Shown here piece after piece: positions 32,848-41,883 of a DNA stretch of 64,000 bases; the stretch's first letter is position 1, and each line of letters opens with the position of its first letter. Below the pieces are notes generated by a model that was given only the letters and a program-made list of their open reading frames with translations, made no database searches and was not told where the DNA came from. The translations under genes and the position numbers were made by a program. Source of the stretch: Xenococcus sp. MO_188.B8 (GTDB lineage: Bacteria > Cyanobacteriota > Cyanobacteriia > Cyanobacteriales > Xenococcaceae); contig JASJDR010000004.1 of assembly GCA_030065615.1 (NCBI GenBank), positions 1-64,000 on the forward strand, written 5' to 3'.

Positions 32848-32941
32848 TATTCGGTCTAGAGTAGATCTACAATGTGAAGAGTTTGATTAGCGTCATTCCC
32901 AAGTTTAGATTCTGCTTAGTCTAATGACTAAGCTTTTTTTC
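32848..32941 (+). ncRNA. Candidate small RNA ending in a strong terminator
   Basis: A second terminator lies 95 bp after the first in the same direction: GCTTAGTC (32914-32921) with GACTAAGC (32926-32933) and seven T. No plus-strand gene precedes it, so the intervening 90 bp may be a small RNA. No clear promoter is seen. Confidence 0.35.
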
Positions 32942-33005
32942 GTTTCTCTTCACGATTATTTTGAATTAGACAGCACAAAATCTATAACCTCGATCCAAAT
33001 AAGTA

Positions 33006-33173
33006 TTAAGCAGTTTTTAGAAGCTGCTTCATCAGATTATCTTTGACCATCATTTGACGGAACATTTCTAATAAATATTCCTGAGCTTGTTCTTTCGTGA
33101 GATCTTGCACTTGCTCTTGTAGAACCTTTAATTTAAACTGTTGCTCCATGCTTAATTTTGCAGATATATCCAT
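33006..33173 (-). CDS. nblA: Phycobilisome degradation protein NblA
   Basis: 55 residues: MDISAKLSMEQQFKLKVLQE followed by QVQDLTKEQAQEYLLEMFRQ and MMVKDNLMKQLLKTA. This agrees along its whole length with NblA, the small helical adaptor that leads phycobilisomes to Clp proteolysis in nutrient starvation. AGGAG lies at good distance before the ATG. Upstream, on the minus strand, GTA-N8-TAT near 33220-33235 is a near match to an NtcA site, and TTGACA occurs at 33299-33294. The gap 33174-33473 otherwise holds no gene. Confidence 0.93.
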   Translation of the reverse strand: MDISAKLSMEQQFKLKVLQEQVQDLTKEQAQEYLLEMFRQMMVKDNLMKQLLKTA

Positions 33174-33473
33174 ACGCTTACTCCTTACTAAAGTGGATGA
33201 CTAATTGCAAAAAGCGAAAGTCATAAAAACTTTTACTTTTTTAATTAGGTTATTTTTTTATAAATTTAGCACAAGATAACAATATGTCCAACTTGTCAAG
33301 CGATAACCATAGTCATTAATAAAAATTAATATTATGGATTAGCAACTTGAATGCTTTTTTGTATAATTCGATGCGAAAAAATAAAAAAAAACTGCTATAT
33401 TGGATAATTTTTCTTAAGAGAATTTCAACCAAGGTCATAAAGTACGGGAAAACGCTCTAATTGCGAAATCAAA

Positions 33474-33860
33474 TTATCTGATGGCATTGGTGACGGCCAA
33501 AGTATCAATATATTGTCTAAACTTGATTACTTTGCCATTTTTTAATGTCCAGATAGAAGCTGTCGGTGCTTGCATCTTCTTGCCAGTCGCTTTATAAATA
33601 CCACTATCAGTCCCCAGAGTAACTACAATATCACCTGCATCAATAAACTGGTCTACATTTGCTGTAAAGTTATCCCACTCTGCCCCAATCTTGGCAAAAA
33701 CTCCATTCAAGACTGCTTCGTATCCTTGGAAAACACCGCCATAAGGAATTCCATCTGATTCGATCCACTCTACAGAAGGATCTATCAATGCAGATATAGA
33801 ATCCATGTCGCCTTCCGCAAATGCTTGATAAAGTCTTTTGATGATATCAACGTTACTCAT
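33474..33860 (-). CDS. SnoaL-like / NTF2-fold protein
   Basis: 128 residues starting MSNVDIIKRLYQAFAEGDMD and containing DPSVEWIESDG, the usual start of SnoaL-like proteins. The C-terminal IWTLKNGKVIKFRQYIDT completes the fold. The family includes ketosteroid-isomerase-like enzymes and ligand-binding proteins; the substrate here is unknown. It is alone, and no signal peptide is visible. The following gap 33861-34272 contains the palindromic repeat at 34066-34130 but no gene. Confidence 0.85.
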   Translation of the reverse strand: MSNVDIIKRLYQAFAEGDMDSISALIDPSVEWIESDGIPYGGVFQGYEAVLNGVFAKIGAEWDNFTANVDQFIDAGDIVVTLGTDSGIYKATGKKMQAPTASIWTLKNGKVIKFRQYIDTLAVTNAIR

Positions 33861-34065
33861 GAGTTATCTTTCCACTAATTAATTATTGATAGCTTTTACC
33901 TATAAAAGATTTAAAATCGTTTTTTTACATTTATTAACGAAAAAATTAATTTTTGGAAAATCTTGGAATTAGTTTTAACCCGTGATATTATTAATTTCAT
34001 AATGGGAATAGTTGGATTTACTGATGAGAGTCACCACTTCCATTATGAAGAATTAAAACTACAAT

Positions 34066-34130
34066 ATCATCAGCGATCAGGCAAAGCCTGGCACTTCGTG
34101 GTCTCGCAAAGCGAGGCGCTACGCGATTGC
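34066..34130. repeat. Short palindromic repeat cluster
   Basis: Three small hairpins in series: GGCAAAGCC, TCGCAAAGCGA and GCGCTACGCG-type palindromes within 65 bp, a common arrangement in repeat-rich cyanobacterial genomes. Confidence 0.5.
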
Positions 34131-34272
34131 CTTGAGTCAACCCTTATTTACTAAAAGCAATATCAAGGAAAATTAAACTTTTTAGATTGCATGTTTTTGT
34201 AAGATTTTCTTGAGTTTCATAGATGTTTATGATGTTTTTTTTGACTTGACACAAACATTGTTTAGTTACAGG

Positions 34273-36966
34273 CTAATCAATATCACAACCTTTATCACTT
34301 ATTGGAATCTGTCCTTCGATTGGAACAAATTTTAAACCGTACTCGTTATTAGCCTTCTCCACATCAACCAATCTTACTGGGGGATTCTTGCGATCGCCAC
34401 TCTTGGGGCTGTCAAACTGAATTTTTCCAGTTACTCCACATACTTTAAATTTAGGATCTGCTAATGTTTGTTGTATCCCTTTGCGAGTTGGTCTTTTGCT
34501 TTTTGATAAGGCTTCAATCAAGGTGCGAGTCGCATCATATGCTGCGGCTGTATTCTCATTAATGTATCCCTTCCAAAATGTGTTAGATTTTGCTGAGAAT
34601 TCTGGGCTATCACTTCGATGCCATTGTTGAAAAACAACGAGCTTCTCAAGAGCCGGTAGTTCTCCAATTTCAAGAGTTTTTGCCGAGTAGAGCGTTGATG
34701 CTCCCACAATCCAATTACGACCATTATTTGCTTCGATCAGATTGATAGCATTGTTTTGAGCATCAGTAACTTCCCCATCTGGAAACAAAACAATAGCTGT
34801 TTCTCCTTTTGACTGCAATTCCTTTATCGCTTTTTCTGCATTGAAACTAGATTTAGTCAAATCAAATTGGTTTATTTTGAGCACTTTTCCTCCTTTTTGT
34901 TCGAAGATCTTTTTAAAATCTTTCCAAAGAGAGTAGGTAAATGGAGAACGAGGATTATAAAATATAGCTGCTTGTTTCTGACCTTCTTGAATCAAATAGT
35001 TAGCTAAAGACTCAGCTTCCAACTGAGTATTACCTGCAAGCCGAAAGAAATAGTCTCTAGGCTCTTCTGTAAGTTCATATGTTGTGCTTCCGGGAGATAT
35101 TAAAACCAGATTATTAGAGTTTAAAATATCTACCATTGCCATAGTAACTTCACTGCTGTAACTACCAACTACTCCTAGAATATTCCGTTGTTTAGAAATT
35201 AGATTGGCTATCTGTTTTGCTTGCTGTTCATTATTGGCTGAATCTACTATTAAAACTTTTAAACCAAAACCATTAATTGCCTGACCTTCAAGTAAATTTT
35301 GACCAGGTAAATCTTGAGCCAGTTCATCATTGCGATCAAAAAGTCCTAAATTTACTTCAGTTTGTGCTTGTGCGAATCCTCGCAAAAGTTCTTTAGCTAG
35401 AGCTGTATCTCTTGAACCATTTGGTTTTTGAACGATGGGAATTATCACAGCCATTGTATGGTATTTAGCTTGATTAGCATCTAGTAAGGCATTATTCAGG
35501 TAAATTAAAGTTTCCGGATCTGGATGGGACTGTTTCCATGATTGGCTAAGTAAATTAAATGCTTTTTGATAGTTATCAGTTGTCAGAAAACAATCTTGCC
35601 ATTTTTTTCTGGTTCTTTGACTAAAAATTCCTAAGTAATTTCTTAGGGGTTCTTTGCAACCTGCAAATAACTCTACAGCTCTTAGTTTGTCACGGGTTCC
35701 AGACTCTGTAAACAGTATTTCTTCCCCATAACTTAAATTGTCTCTTATAGGTGCAAAAATTGCTTTCGCAAAGTAAGAACCTGTAATACCTATAAGTGCT
35801 AAGGCAGTGGCTGCTAATGCCAGTTTCACTTTATTCCTCCTGTTTTTCTGTTGTCTCTCAACTCTGACACCGTGAAGATCTTGCCAAGTTGGAGGAACTT
35901 CTGCGGGATTCTGAAATAGTACAGGTAACCAACTAGCACAGATAAAGTCTTTTTCTATCGCCTGTAAACTTTGACGCGCCGTTTGCATAGCAATATTTAA
36001 AGACTTTCCATTAGCAAATGCTGAGAGAAACTCCTTCAAGAATTTTTGAGCTACTTGATCTGGTATTGGTTCCCGCATGACAATTAGTTGTGGAATGGAA
36101 TATTTAGTTAATAATTTCTTTGCCAGTCCTAAACCATCACAAGAATTAAAAATAGCTAATCTTAGCCCATTTTCAACTGATTTTTTTAAAGCATATTCTA
36201 AGTCATCAAAGGTTATGTGATCATTCTTATTAAGAAAAATATAGCCATTTTTATTGTCTGTTTGAGAAAAACTGTGACCAGCAAAAAAGAAAATATCCCA
36301 ACCTTCATTGTCTCTAAGAGATTTGTTTAAAATCTCTCGATCAGGTTCAACTAGAAACTGGATCTCTGCTTGAGTATCTTTTTCAAGATCTTCTAGAAAT
36401 TTTCGATCTTCTTTAATATCAATTCCAACACTGTTACCCAAAACAGCCAAAATTCTGCCTTTCTTACGATTAGTCGATAAATGTGACAGATGTTCATACT
36501 CATTTGAAATAAAAGCAATTTCAGCATTCTTATAGGACATTAAAGTATCCCAGAGATGCCAAGGAAGACGTTGCAATTGAATATCCGCAGTTTGAATAAT
36601 TACACGAATATTTTCCGAGCGATTTAATTCTCTTTCAAAAGCTCGTCCAAGAGGAATAAAACCTTTAGATTTTAGCCAATTATTCAAGTTGTTATTTAAT
36701 TTATCAGCCAACTCCCTTGCTTCATCTTTTCCAATGAGAGAAGTGCTGCTTTGTTTTCTAAACCTTATTTCTCGGAGAGAAAATCCCAAACTTGGATATA
36801 TTAAACGCCAACGATTATAGATTTCTAGTAATTCTGGGGCTGGAGGTAATTCTCCAGGGATTTCTTGTGATGGACTTTTGCCATCTTCTCCAATTCTCAG
36901 AGTAACTTTAAATCCTTCTTCAAGACTTCCTCCCTTATGAAAACTAAAGATAGCTAATTTGCTCAT
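34273..36966 (-). CDS. CHAT protease - membrane segment - periplasmic-binding-protein fusion
   Basis: 897 residues. Residues about 120-350 form a CHAT caspase-like domain with catalytic H231 (FFFAGHSFSQ) and C276 (AIFNSCDGLG). A single membrane helix at about 381-402 (LALAATALALIGITGSYFAK) is preceded by RQQKNRRNKVK, so the protease should be cytoplasmic. From about 500 the protein is a type-1 periplasmic-binding fold of the Leu/Ile/Val receptor family (MAVIIPIVQKPNG, VVGSYSSEVTMAMVDIL, LVLISPGSTTYELT, AAAYDATRTLIEAL). A ligand sensor outside the membrane appears joined to a protease inside. Last gene of an operon with the DUF1822 and XRE genes. Confidence 0.88.
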   Translation of the reverse strand: MSKLAIFSFHKGGSLEEGFKVTLRIGEDGKSPSQEIPGELPPAPELLEIYNRWRLIYPSLGFSLREIRFRKQSSTSLIGKDEARELADKLNNNLNNWLKSKGFIPLGRAFERELNRSENIRVIIQTADIQLQRLPWHLWDTLMSYKNAEIAFISNEYEHLSHLSTNRKKGRILAVLGNSVGIDIKEDRKFLEDLEKDTQAEIQFLVEPDREILNKSLRDNEGWDIFFFAGHSFSQTDNKNGYIFLNKNDHITFDDLEYALKKSVENGLRLAIFNSCDGLGLAKKLLTKYSIPQLIVMREPIPDQVAQKFLKEFLSAFANGKSLNIAMQTARQSLQAIEKDFICASWLPVLFQNPAEVPPTWQDLHGVRVERQQKNRRNKVKLALAATALALIGITGSYFAKAIFAPIRDNLSYGEEILFTESGTRDKLRAVELFAGCKEPLRNYLGIFSQRTRKKWQDCFLTTDNYQKAFNLLSQSWKQSHPDPETLIYLNNALLDANQAKYHTMAVIIPIVQKPNGSRDTALAKELLRGFAQAQTEVNLGLFDRNDELAQDLPGQNLLEGQAINGFGLKVLIVDSANNEQQAKQIANLISKQRNILGVVGSYSSEVTMAMVDILNSNNLVLISPGSTTYELTEEPRDYFFRLAGNTQLEAESLANYLIQEGQKQAAIFYNPRSPFTYSLWKDFKKIFEQKGGKVLKINQFDLTKSSFNAEKAIKELQSKGETAIVLFPDGEVTDAQNNAINLIEANNGRNWIVGASTLYSAKTLEIGELPALEKLVVFQQWHRSDSPEFSAKSNTFWKGYINENTAAAYDATRTLIEALSKSKRPTRKGIQQTLADPKFKVCGVTGKIQFDSPKSGDRKNPPVRLVDVEKANNEYGLKFVPIEGQIPISDKGCDID

Positions 36967-36990
36967 TTGTTTCTAAATCAATAATCTATA

Positions 36991-37869
36991 TTAAATCCTA
37001 CATAACTGCCTATATATAGGCTCCTCGCCATGAACAATGTCAACTCTAAATCGATCATTAATTTGACCATGTAAAAATGTCCTAAGTCCCAGATCTCTTG
37101 TTGTTTGGGGTTGGATTATCGCAGTTTCATCATTGTCTAAATTTTTAACAATTAGATTTGTCTCTGCGGACAACGCTGAGCTGTCAATACAACGAATTCC
37201 TAGAGTAATTTCGTATGTCTTCTCCTCCACTCGGAGAATTCCTATGATTAAGGCGATTGGTGTGTTGCTTGTGCTAGGAATCCTTTTAGCGATTTCCCTA
37301 TAACCTCGATGTGGCGATGGCGGAAGTTCTCTGATAAGATTTGATGGGTCACTCCAACCAGTGGGATAAACATTGTAGTTTGTTAATAATTCATGTAGAT
37401 TAATCTCAGTTATTTCAGAATTAATCACTGAAGAGTCAACCAGATCTCCAGCTAGACACTGCAAAAACTCTTCTGGAGAGTAGATCTTGACAACAGTCGA
37501 AAAAGAATATATTGGGCTTACCGTCACAATTGAGTCTATTCTCTGGCGGGTCGCATAGGCAACCATGAATGAGCCTTCGACAGCCTCAAGATATTCATCG
37601 TGAGGGTTTTCAAATTCTGCAACTGTCAGCTCTTCACTTGGGAGATAATGCAGGACTTGTTTGAGCTTTTCAATAATTATATCGGGATTTTCATATTCAT
37701 CTAGTTTATAGCGAATAATTTGCCAGCTTAAAGCGATAATATAACACTTGATATCGCGATTAGTTATTATTTCACTCAATAATCGTTTCAATAACTCATA
37801 CTCGTCTCTTTCATCAACAAGAGCTTGTAAAAAAAATAATATAACTTGAGCTGAGACAATTATCTGCAT
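36991..37869 (-). CDS. DUF1822-type protein with PIN-like N-terminus
   Basis: 292 residues. The N-terminal 120 residues resemble a PIN fold (IIVSAQVILFFLQALVDERD, then VEGSFMVAYATRQRIDSIVT), but the first catalytic aspartate is replaced. The C-terminal part, VYPTGWSDPSNLIREL and TPIALIIGILRVEEKTYEIT through HGQINDRFRVDIVHGE, fits DUF1822, a cyanobacterial domain often encoded beside CHAT proteins. It lies 24 bp before the CHAT gene. It may be substrate or partner of the protease; this is inference. Confidence 0.6.
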   Translation of the reverse strand: MQIIVSAQVILFFLQALVDERDEYELLKRLLSEIITNRDIKCYIIALSWQIIRYKLDEYENPDIIIEKLKQVLHYLPSEELTVAEFENPHDEYLEAVEGSFMVAYATRQRIDSIVTVSPIYSFSTVVKIYSPEEFLQCLAGDLVDSSVINSEITEINLHELLTNYNVYPTGWSDPSNLIRELPPSPHRGYREIAKRIPSTSNTPIALIIGILRVEEKTYEITLGIRCIDSSALSAETNLIVKNLDNDETAIIQPQTTRDLGLRTFLHGQINDRFRVDIVHGEEPIYRQLCRI

Positions 37870-37897
37870 TTTTCACCTCTAATCTTTTATTGACTTT

Positions 37898-38224
37898 TTA
37901 TATCTGTTTTTTCCTAATTAACATTTTCTGTATTTCTTTAATGATTACTTCTGGTTCATTATGTTTGGTTTCATCAACCCCAACATGAACTGTTTGCTTT
38001 TGATACTCAATCAAGTCTTCTGCTCTGCAATTGAGAACTTTACAAAGATTCACAAACCTCTCAAGTTGCTCTAAGCCAGCTCTTCCGCTTTCCCAATTCT
38101 GAACTGTTGTCTCAGTAATTCCTAGTTTCTTTGATAGTTGCAACTGAGTGAGTCCTACTTTCTCACGTAGTTCAGAAATTTTCGATTTAGCTATTTTGTT
38201 AATAATCTTTTCTTTCCTATTCAT
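37898..38224 (-). CDS. XRE-family transcriptional regulator
   Basis: 108 residues with a Cro/C1 helix-turn-helix: ISELREKVGLTQLQLSKKLG followed by ITETTVQNWESGRA. The C-terminal tail is charged and may mediate contacts. The gene leads the operon, 28 bp before the DUF1822 gene, and probably represses it. An upstream AT-rich region adjoins the MITE-like element. Confidence 0.9.
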   Translation of the reverse strand: MNRKEKIINKIAKSKISELREKVGLTQLQLSKKLGITETTVQNWESGRAGLEQLERFVNLCKVLNCRAEDLIEYQKQTVHVGVDETKHNEPEVIIKEIQKMLIRKKQI

Positions 38225-38277
38225 ATTAGTAGTACTTTATTCGTGGAAAACCTACAGAGAATTCACTCTTAAGATAT

Positions 38278-38462
38278 TTAAACCGCGTCCAGATAGAGAA
38301 CTGGAGTTTTGAGAGAAAGGAGTCAGGAGTCAGAAGCTGGGAGTTAGGTATTTCTGGTTCAAAATATTGACCTTTTTGAAAACTAGCGGTGCGACTCCGG
38401 TCGGGTTTCCTGACCTAGGGAACGCGCACCAAGAGAAGGGTTTCAAAGTAAACGCGGTTTAA
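38278..38462. mobile_element. 185-bp MITE-like element with 11-bp inverted ends
   Basis: TTAAACCGCGT (38278-38288) and ACGCGGTTTAA (38452-38462) are perfect inverted repeats. Inside, 38384-38436 is the 53-bp palindrome also found in the gyrB intein. No coding capacity is seen. It lies between the XRE operon and the RES toxin pair, in the gap 38225-38567. Confidence 0.65.
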
Positions 38463-38567
38463 GTGGTTACTACAGTAACCATAAAACTAATTTAACACTA
38501 AATTAATTTACAGTCAACAAAAAAATTCAAATAAATGCTATGATTACTTTACGAAATATCTCTTGAA

Positions 38568-39200
38568 ATGAAGCAAAAGAAAATGGCTGCTATGAAAAAG
38601 CCAAAGTTAGATCCAGCTGCGAGAGCTGATAAGTATGGCACTGAATCTATCAACCGCTTTAAAGAAATTGTGACATCTTTATCTGAAGAAGGCAAAAAGA
38701 AGCTTAACGAAAGGTTGATAACTTTAGTTAATTCAATTTGTTCCAAAGCTGAGGAGCAGACTTTAGCTGATGCAATAGCAGGAAAAACCTATAGTGCAAA
38801 AGAAATTAAAGAATTAAAACTGCTGAACTTGATGAACTCTTTTGCCGAAAGAGCCAAACTACTCCAAAACACAATCACTTCAACAGAAGTTGCGAAACTC
38901 TTGTCTTGTAGTTCCAGACAAACCCCTTTAGATCGGGTCAAAAATCAGACTTTGATCGCTGTGAAAGATAACGGTCAGTGGAAATATCCTTTGTGGCAAT
39001 TTGACTCAGAAGGAGAAGATGGTGTTGTTCATGGCTTACCAGAGACTATTCAAACCCTACAGGTATCTAATCTCGCTAAAGTCAGTTGGCTAACTCGTCC
39101 TAATTCTAGATTCAATAATTTAACTCCGCTGCAAATGCTCAAGAAAGGAGAAACTCAGCAGGTACTTAATGAAGCAGTGGGAGTAGGATTGACTCAATAA
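38568..39200 (+). CDS. Antitoxin of a RES-type toxin-antitoxin pair (Xre/MbcA-like)
   Basis: 210 residues. The centre TSTEVAKLLSCSSRQTPLDR is a helix-turn-helix, and the C-terminal LPETIQTLQVSN...FNNLTPLQMLKKGETQQVLN resembles the toxin-binding domain (DUF2384) of Xre/MbcA/ParS antitoxins. The N-terminal 90 residues are lysine-rich and helical. The TAA stop overlaps the toxin ATG by one base, implying coupled translation. Confidence 0.85.
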   Translation: MKQKKMAAMKKPKLDPAARADKYGTESINRFKEIVTSLSEEGKKKLNERLITLVNSICSKAEEQTLADAIAGKTYSAKEIKELKLLNLMNSFAERAKLLQNTITSTEVAKLLSCSSRQTPLDRVKNQTLIAVKDNGQWKYPLWQFDSEGEDGVVHGLPETIQTLQVSNLAKVSWLTRPNSRFNNLTPLQMLKKGETQQVLNEAVGVGLTQ

Positions 39201-39832
39201 TGGTAGAGATTACATTTCCACCTCCTGACCCACAAATATCTGTATCGCCTGTTTTTGAGATCTTAACCTTAGGGTCAAAATTGAGGAGGATTTTCGACCC
39301 TACTAAATACGACACTCAAGCAACTAGTTTTCGTCATTATGGTCCTATTGGACGCTTTGATCATCAAAGAGGTTCTTTAGATAAACCTAATTATGATGCA
39401 GAAAGAGGCATCAACTACTGGGGTTTTGAGCTAAGTTGTTGTTTAGTGGAAGTTTTTGGTGATACTAGAGTAATTGAAACTGAAAATAAAGAAGTAGCTT
39501 TAGTTGAACTCACCAAATCAATTAAATTATTAGATTTACGGGGTTCGGGTGCTATGAAAGCAGGTACAGTGAGTGCAATCACTCAAACAGCACAGCGCAA
39601 TCTTTCACAAGCTTGGAGTTCCTATTTCTACGAATATCCTGAACTATATGGTGAAATTGATGGATTGCTTTTCAACAATGCCCATAATAATGAAGCTGCG
39701 ATCGCGTTATATGAAAGAGCGCGACCTCAGTTAGATGCTGCCAAGATAGATTCTTTACCTTTAGAGGCAACTGCTTTGTATCCTGCGATCTCTGACTGTG
39801 CGATAAAAAATAATTTGATTTTTGACTATTAA
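39200..39832 (+). CDS. RES-domain toxin
   Basis: 210 residues. The conserved R-E-S pattern is visible as SFRHYGPIGRFDH, FELSCCLVEVFGD and SQAWSSYFYEYPELYGEIDG. Characterised RES toxins degrade NAD+ when freed from the antitoxin. Length and operon order are typical. The 3' end overlaps the convergent murJ gene by 4 bp. Confidence 0.88.
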   Translation: MVEITFPPPDPQISVSPVFEILTLGSKLRRIFDPTKYDTQATSFRHYGPIGRFDHQRGSLDKPNYDAERGINYWGFELSCCLVEVFGDTRVIETENKEVALVELTKSIKLLDLRGSGAMKAGTVSAITQTAQRNLSQAWSSYFYEYPELYGEIDGLLFNNAHNNEAAIALYERARPQLDAAKIDSLPLEATALYPAISDCAIKNNLIFDY

Positions 39833-41430
39833 CTTTTACCTAATTTCTGACGAACCCGATCGCTTAACATTTGTAATTCTGGTAACTTCAAAGGGATAGC
39901 AGCAAGAAAAAAGATAATCACAGTAACTAGACTAGCAATTCCCAGTTCTAATATTAAGAATAAAATATTATCATTACCAAGATAAGTTTCCCAGAGCCAA
40001 CTAATACTATATCCCCCTAAAGTTGCCAGAGCTGTGACTAAAATTAAACCAGCAAAAGATAAAAACCATTTCCTCAAAGGTAAACCATTTAAACGACGAT
40101 GCAAGAGCCATAAAAAGATTGCCATTGAGCTAATATTTACGCCAATAGTTGCCATGACTAAGCCAGGAGCTTTGAAAGCAGTTACCAAAAAATAATCTAA
40201 AATTGCATTCAAGAAAATATTGATAATACTAATTTTGAAAGGAGTTTTGCCGTCTCCTAACGCATAGAAAACCCTTACTAAAACATCTCTAGAAAGGTAA
40301 AAGAATAAACCTAAACCATAGGCTAAGAGTAAAGGAGCCACGAATCTAGAGGCATCTTCACCAAACTCCGATCGCTGATAAACTAATTTAACAATCGGTA
40401 AAGATAGAGCTATAAAAATTGCCGTCAAAGGCAGCATTGTTAATGCTGACAAAAACAAACCTTGACGAATTCTCATCTTTAACTCTGACCAATTTTCAGG
40501 GGCAGTTAAACGAGAAAATATTGGTAAAAAAGGTACTAAGATTGTATTCGAAATAATACCTAAAGGGGTAAGCGCAATAAAATTCCCATAGCGCATTGCT
40601 GCGGCGGCACCAGGAATAAAAGAAGCAAAAAATAAATCGGTATAAACATTAATATGTAACATCCCCGAAGAAAGAGTAGCTGGAGTCATGACCTTTAAAA
40701 CATCCATTACGCCAGGAATCCGATAGTTAAACCGCAATCGCAATCTCCCCAGTCCAGCTCGCCATTGGGCAATCAGTTGTGCCAGCCATTGTAAAATTGC
40801 ACCAGCCAGAGTTGCTCCAGCAAATGCGATCGCACCAAGTTGGATATACTCAGGAGTATTAAGTTGTCCTCCCACACGCCACAATACCACCCCTAGAGTG
40901 ATAAAAATGGTCACACTAGAAAATAAGGGACTAATACTGGGCAACCAATAACTATCAGAAGCGTTGAGAGTCCCAAAACCGATGCCAATTAATCCAGCCA
41001 GCAAAGCCAAGGGAGCCATAATCTGAAGTTGGAGAACGGCAATTTTCCTGACTTCTGCTTCTAATCCTGGGGCTTGAAAAGAGATAATGGAATCGGCAAA
41101 AATAATTATCAGAATAGTAACAATTAGTAACAGCAGACTAACTAATGTCGATACCGTTTCCACAATTGGTGCTGCCTCAGATTTGTTTCGTTTGGCTAAA
41201 ACACTAACTAAAGCACTGTGGAATGGGCCGTTAATGCCACCTAATAGAATAAAGAGAAAGCCTGGGATAACGTAAGCATAAGTATAAGCATTGGCTACTG
41301 CCCCAACACCAAATGCAGCAGCAATAACTTGTTCTCTGACTAAGCCAAAAATTTTACTAATTAAGGTTGCAACGGCAACAATACCAGCTATTCCAGCTAG
41401 TGAACGGGATGAGTTTTTATTGGCAGACAC
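39829..41430 (-). CDS. murJ: Lipid II flippase MurJ
   Basis: 533 residues. It flips lipid-linked peptidoglycan precursor across the inner membrane. The start SLAGIAGIVAVATLISKIFG followed by LVREQVIAAAFGVG is diagnostic of MurJ/MviN, and about 14 hydrophobic segments follow. It is not beside other mur genes. No regulatory site is obvious in the 130 bp to the divergent DUF427 gene. Confidence 0.95.
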   Translation of the reverse strand: MSANKNSSRSLAGIAGIVAVATLISKIFGLVREQVIAAAFGVGAVANAYTYAYVIPGFLFILLGGINGPFHSALVSVLAKRNKSEAAPIVETVSTLVSLLLLIVTILIIIFADSIISFQAPGLEAEVRKIAVLQLQIMAPLALLAGLIGIGFGTLNASDSYWLPSISPLFSSVTIFITLGVVLWRVGGQLNTPEYIQLGAIAFAGATLAGAILQWLAQLIAQWRAGLGRLRLRFNYRIPGVMDVLKVMTPATLSSGMLHINVYTDLFFASFIPGAAAAMRYGNFIALTPLGIISNTILVPFLPIFSRLTAPENWSELKMRIRQGLFLSALTMLPLTAIFIALSLPIVKLVYQRSEFGEDASRFVAPLLLAYGLGLFFYLSRDVLVRVFYALGDGKTPFKISIINIFLNAILDYFLVTAFKAPGLVMATIGVNISSMAIFLWLLHRRLNGLPLRKWFLSFAGLILVTALATLGGYSISWLWETYLGNDNILFLILELGIASLVTVIIFFLAAIPLKLPELQMLSDRVRQKLGKS

Positions 41431-41560
41431 AGAGGTTCCAGCTATTTTATAGATCTTTCAACAGGCATTCTATAGCAATTTTTCTGAAACTGAACACCAA
41501 GTTATCTGCCGAATATGTTAATTTTCTTTTAAGCAAAAAAATTAATTTAATTAAAATTTT

Positions 41561-41848
41561 ATGACTCAAGCAATCTGGAATGGCGCCGTTTTAGCCGAAA
41601 GTGCCCAAACTATCGTGGTCGAAGGGAATCATTACTTTCCTCCAGAATCAATTAATCGAGAATATTTTAGACCAAGTGATACCCATAGTTTTTGTGGTTG
41701 GAAAGGTCAAGCTAGTTACTATACGATCGCGGTGGCAGGGCAGGAAAATCAAGACGCAGCCTGGTACTATCCCGAGGCTAAAGAAAAAGCTAAAAATATT
41801 GAAGGTTATATTGCTTTTTGGCGGGGAGTTAAAATTAATAATAGTTGA
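41561..41848 (+). CDS. DUF427 domain protein
   Basis: 95 residues: AIWNGAVLAESAQTIVVEGN, then YFPPESINREYF, CGWKGQASYY and AWYYPEAKEKAKNIEGYIAF. These are the DUF427 signatures in order and the whole domain is present. Function of the family is unknown. It is 35 bp from the lipoprotein gene and could be co-transcribed with it. Confidence 0.93.
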   Translation: MTQAIWNGAVLAESAQTIVVEGNHYFPPESINREYFRPSDTHSFCGWKGQASYYTIAVAGQENQDAAWYYPEAKEKAKNIEGYIAFWRGVKINNS

Positions 41849-41883
41849 GCAATTAACAGCAATTAACAATGGGCTTTAATTGA

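Noticed and set aside
33963-34154. 63-codon plus-strand frame
   Set aside because: Its second half is the palindromic repeat at 34066-34130; start lacks a ribosome site.
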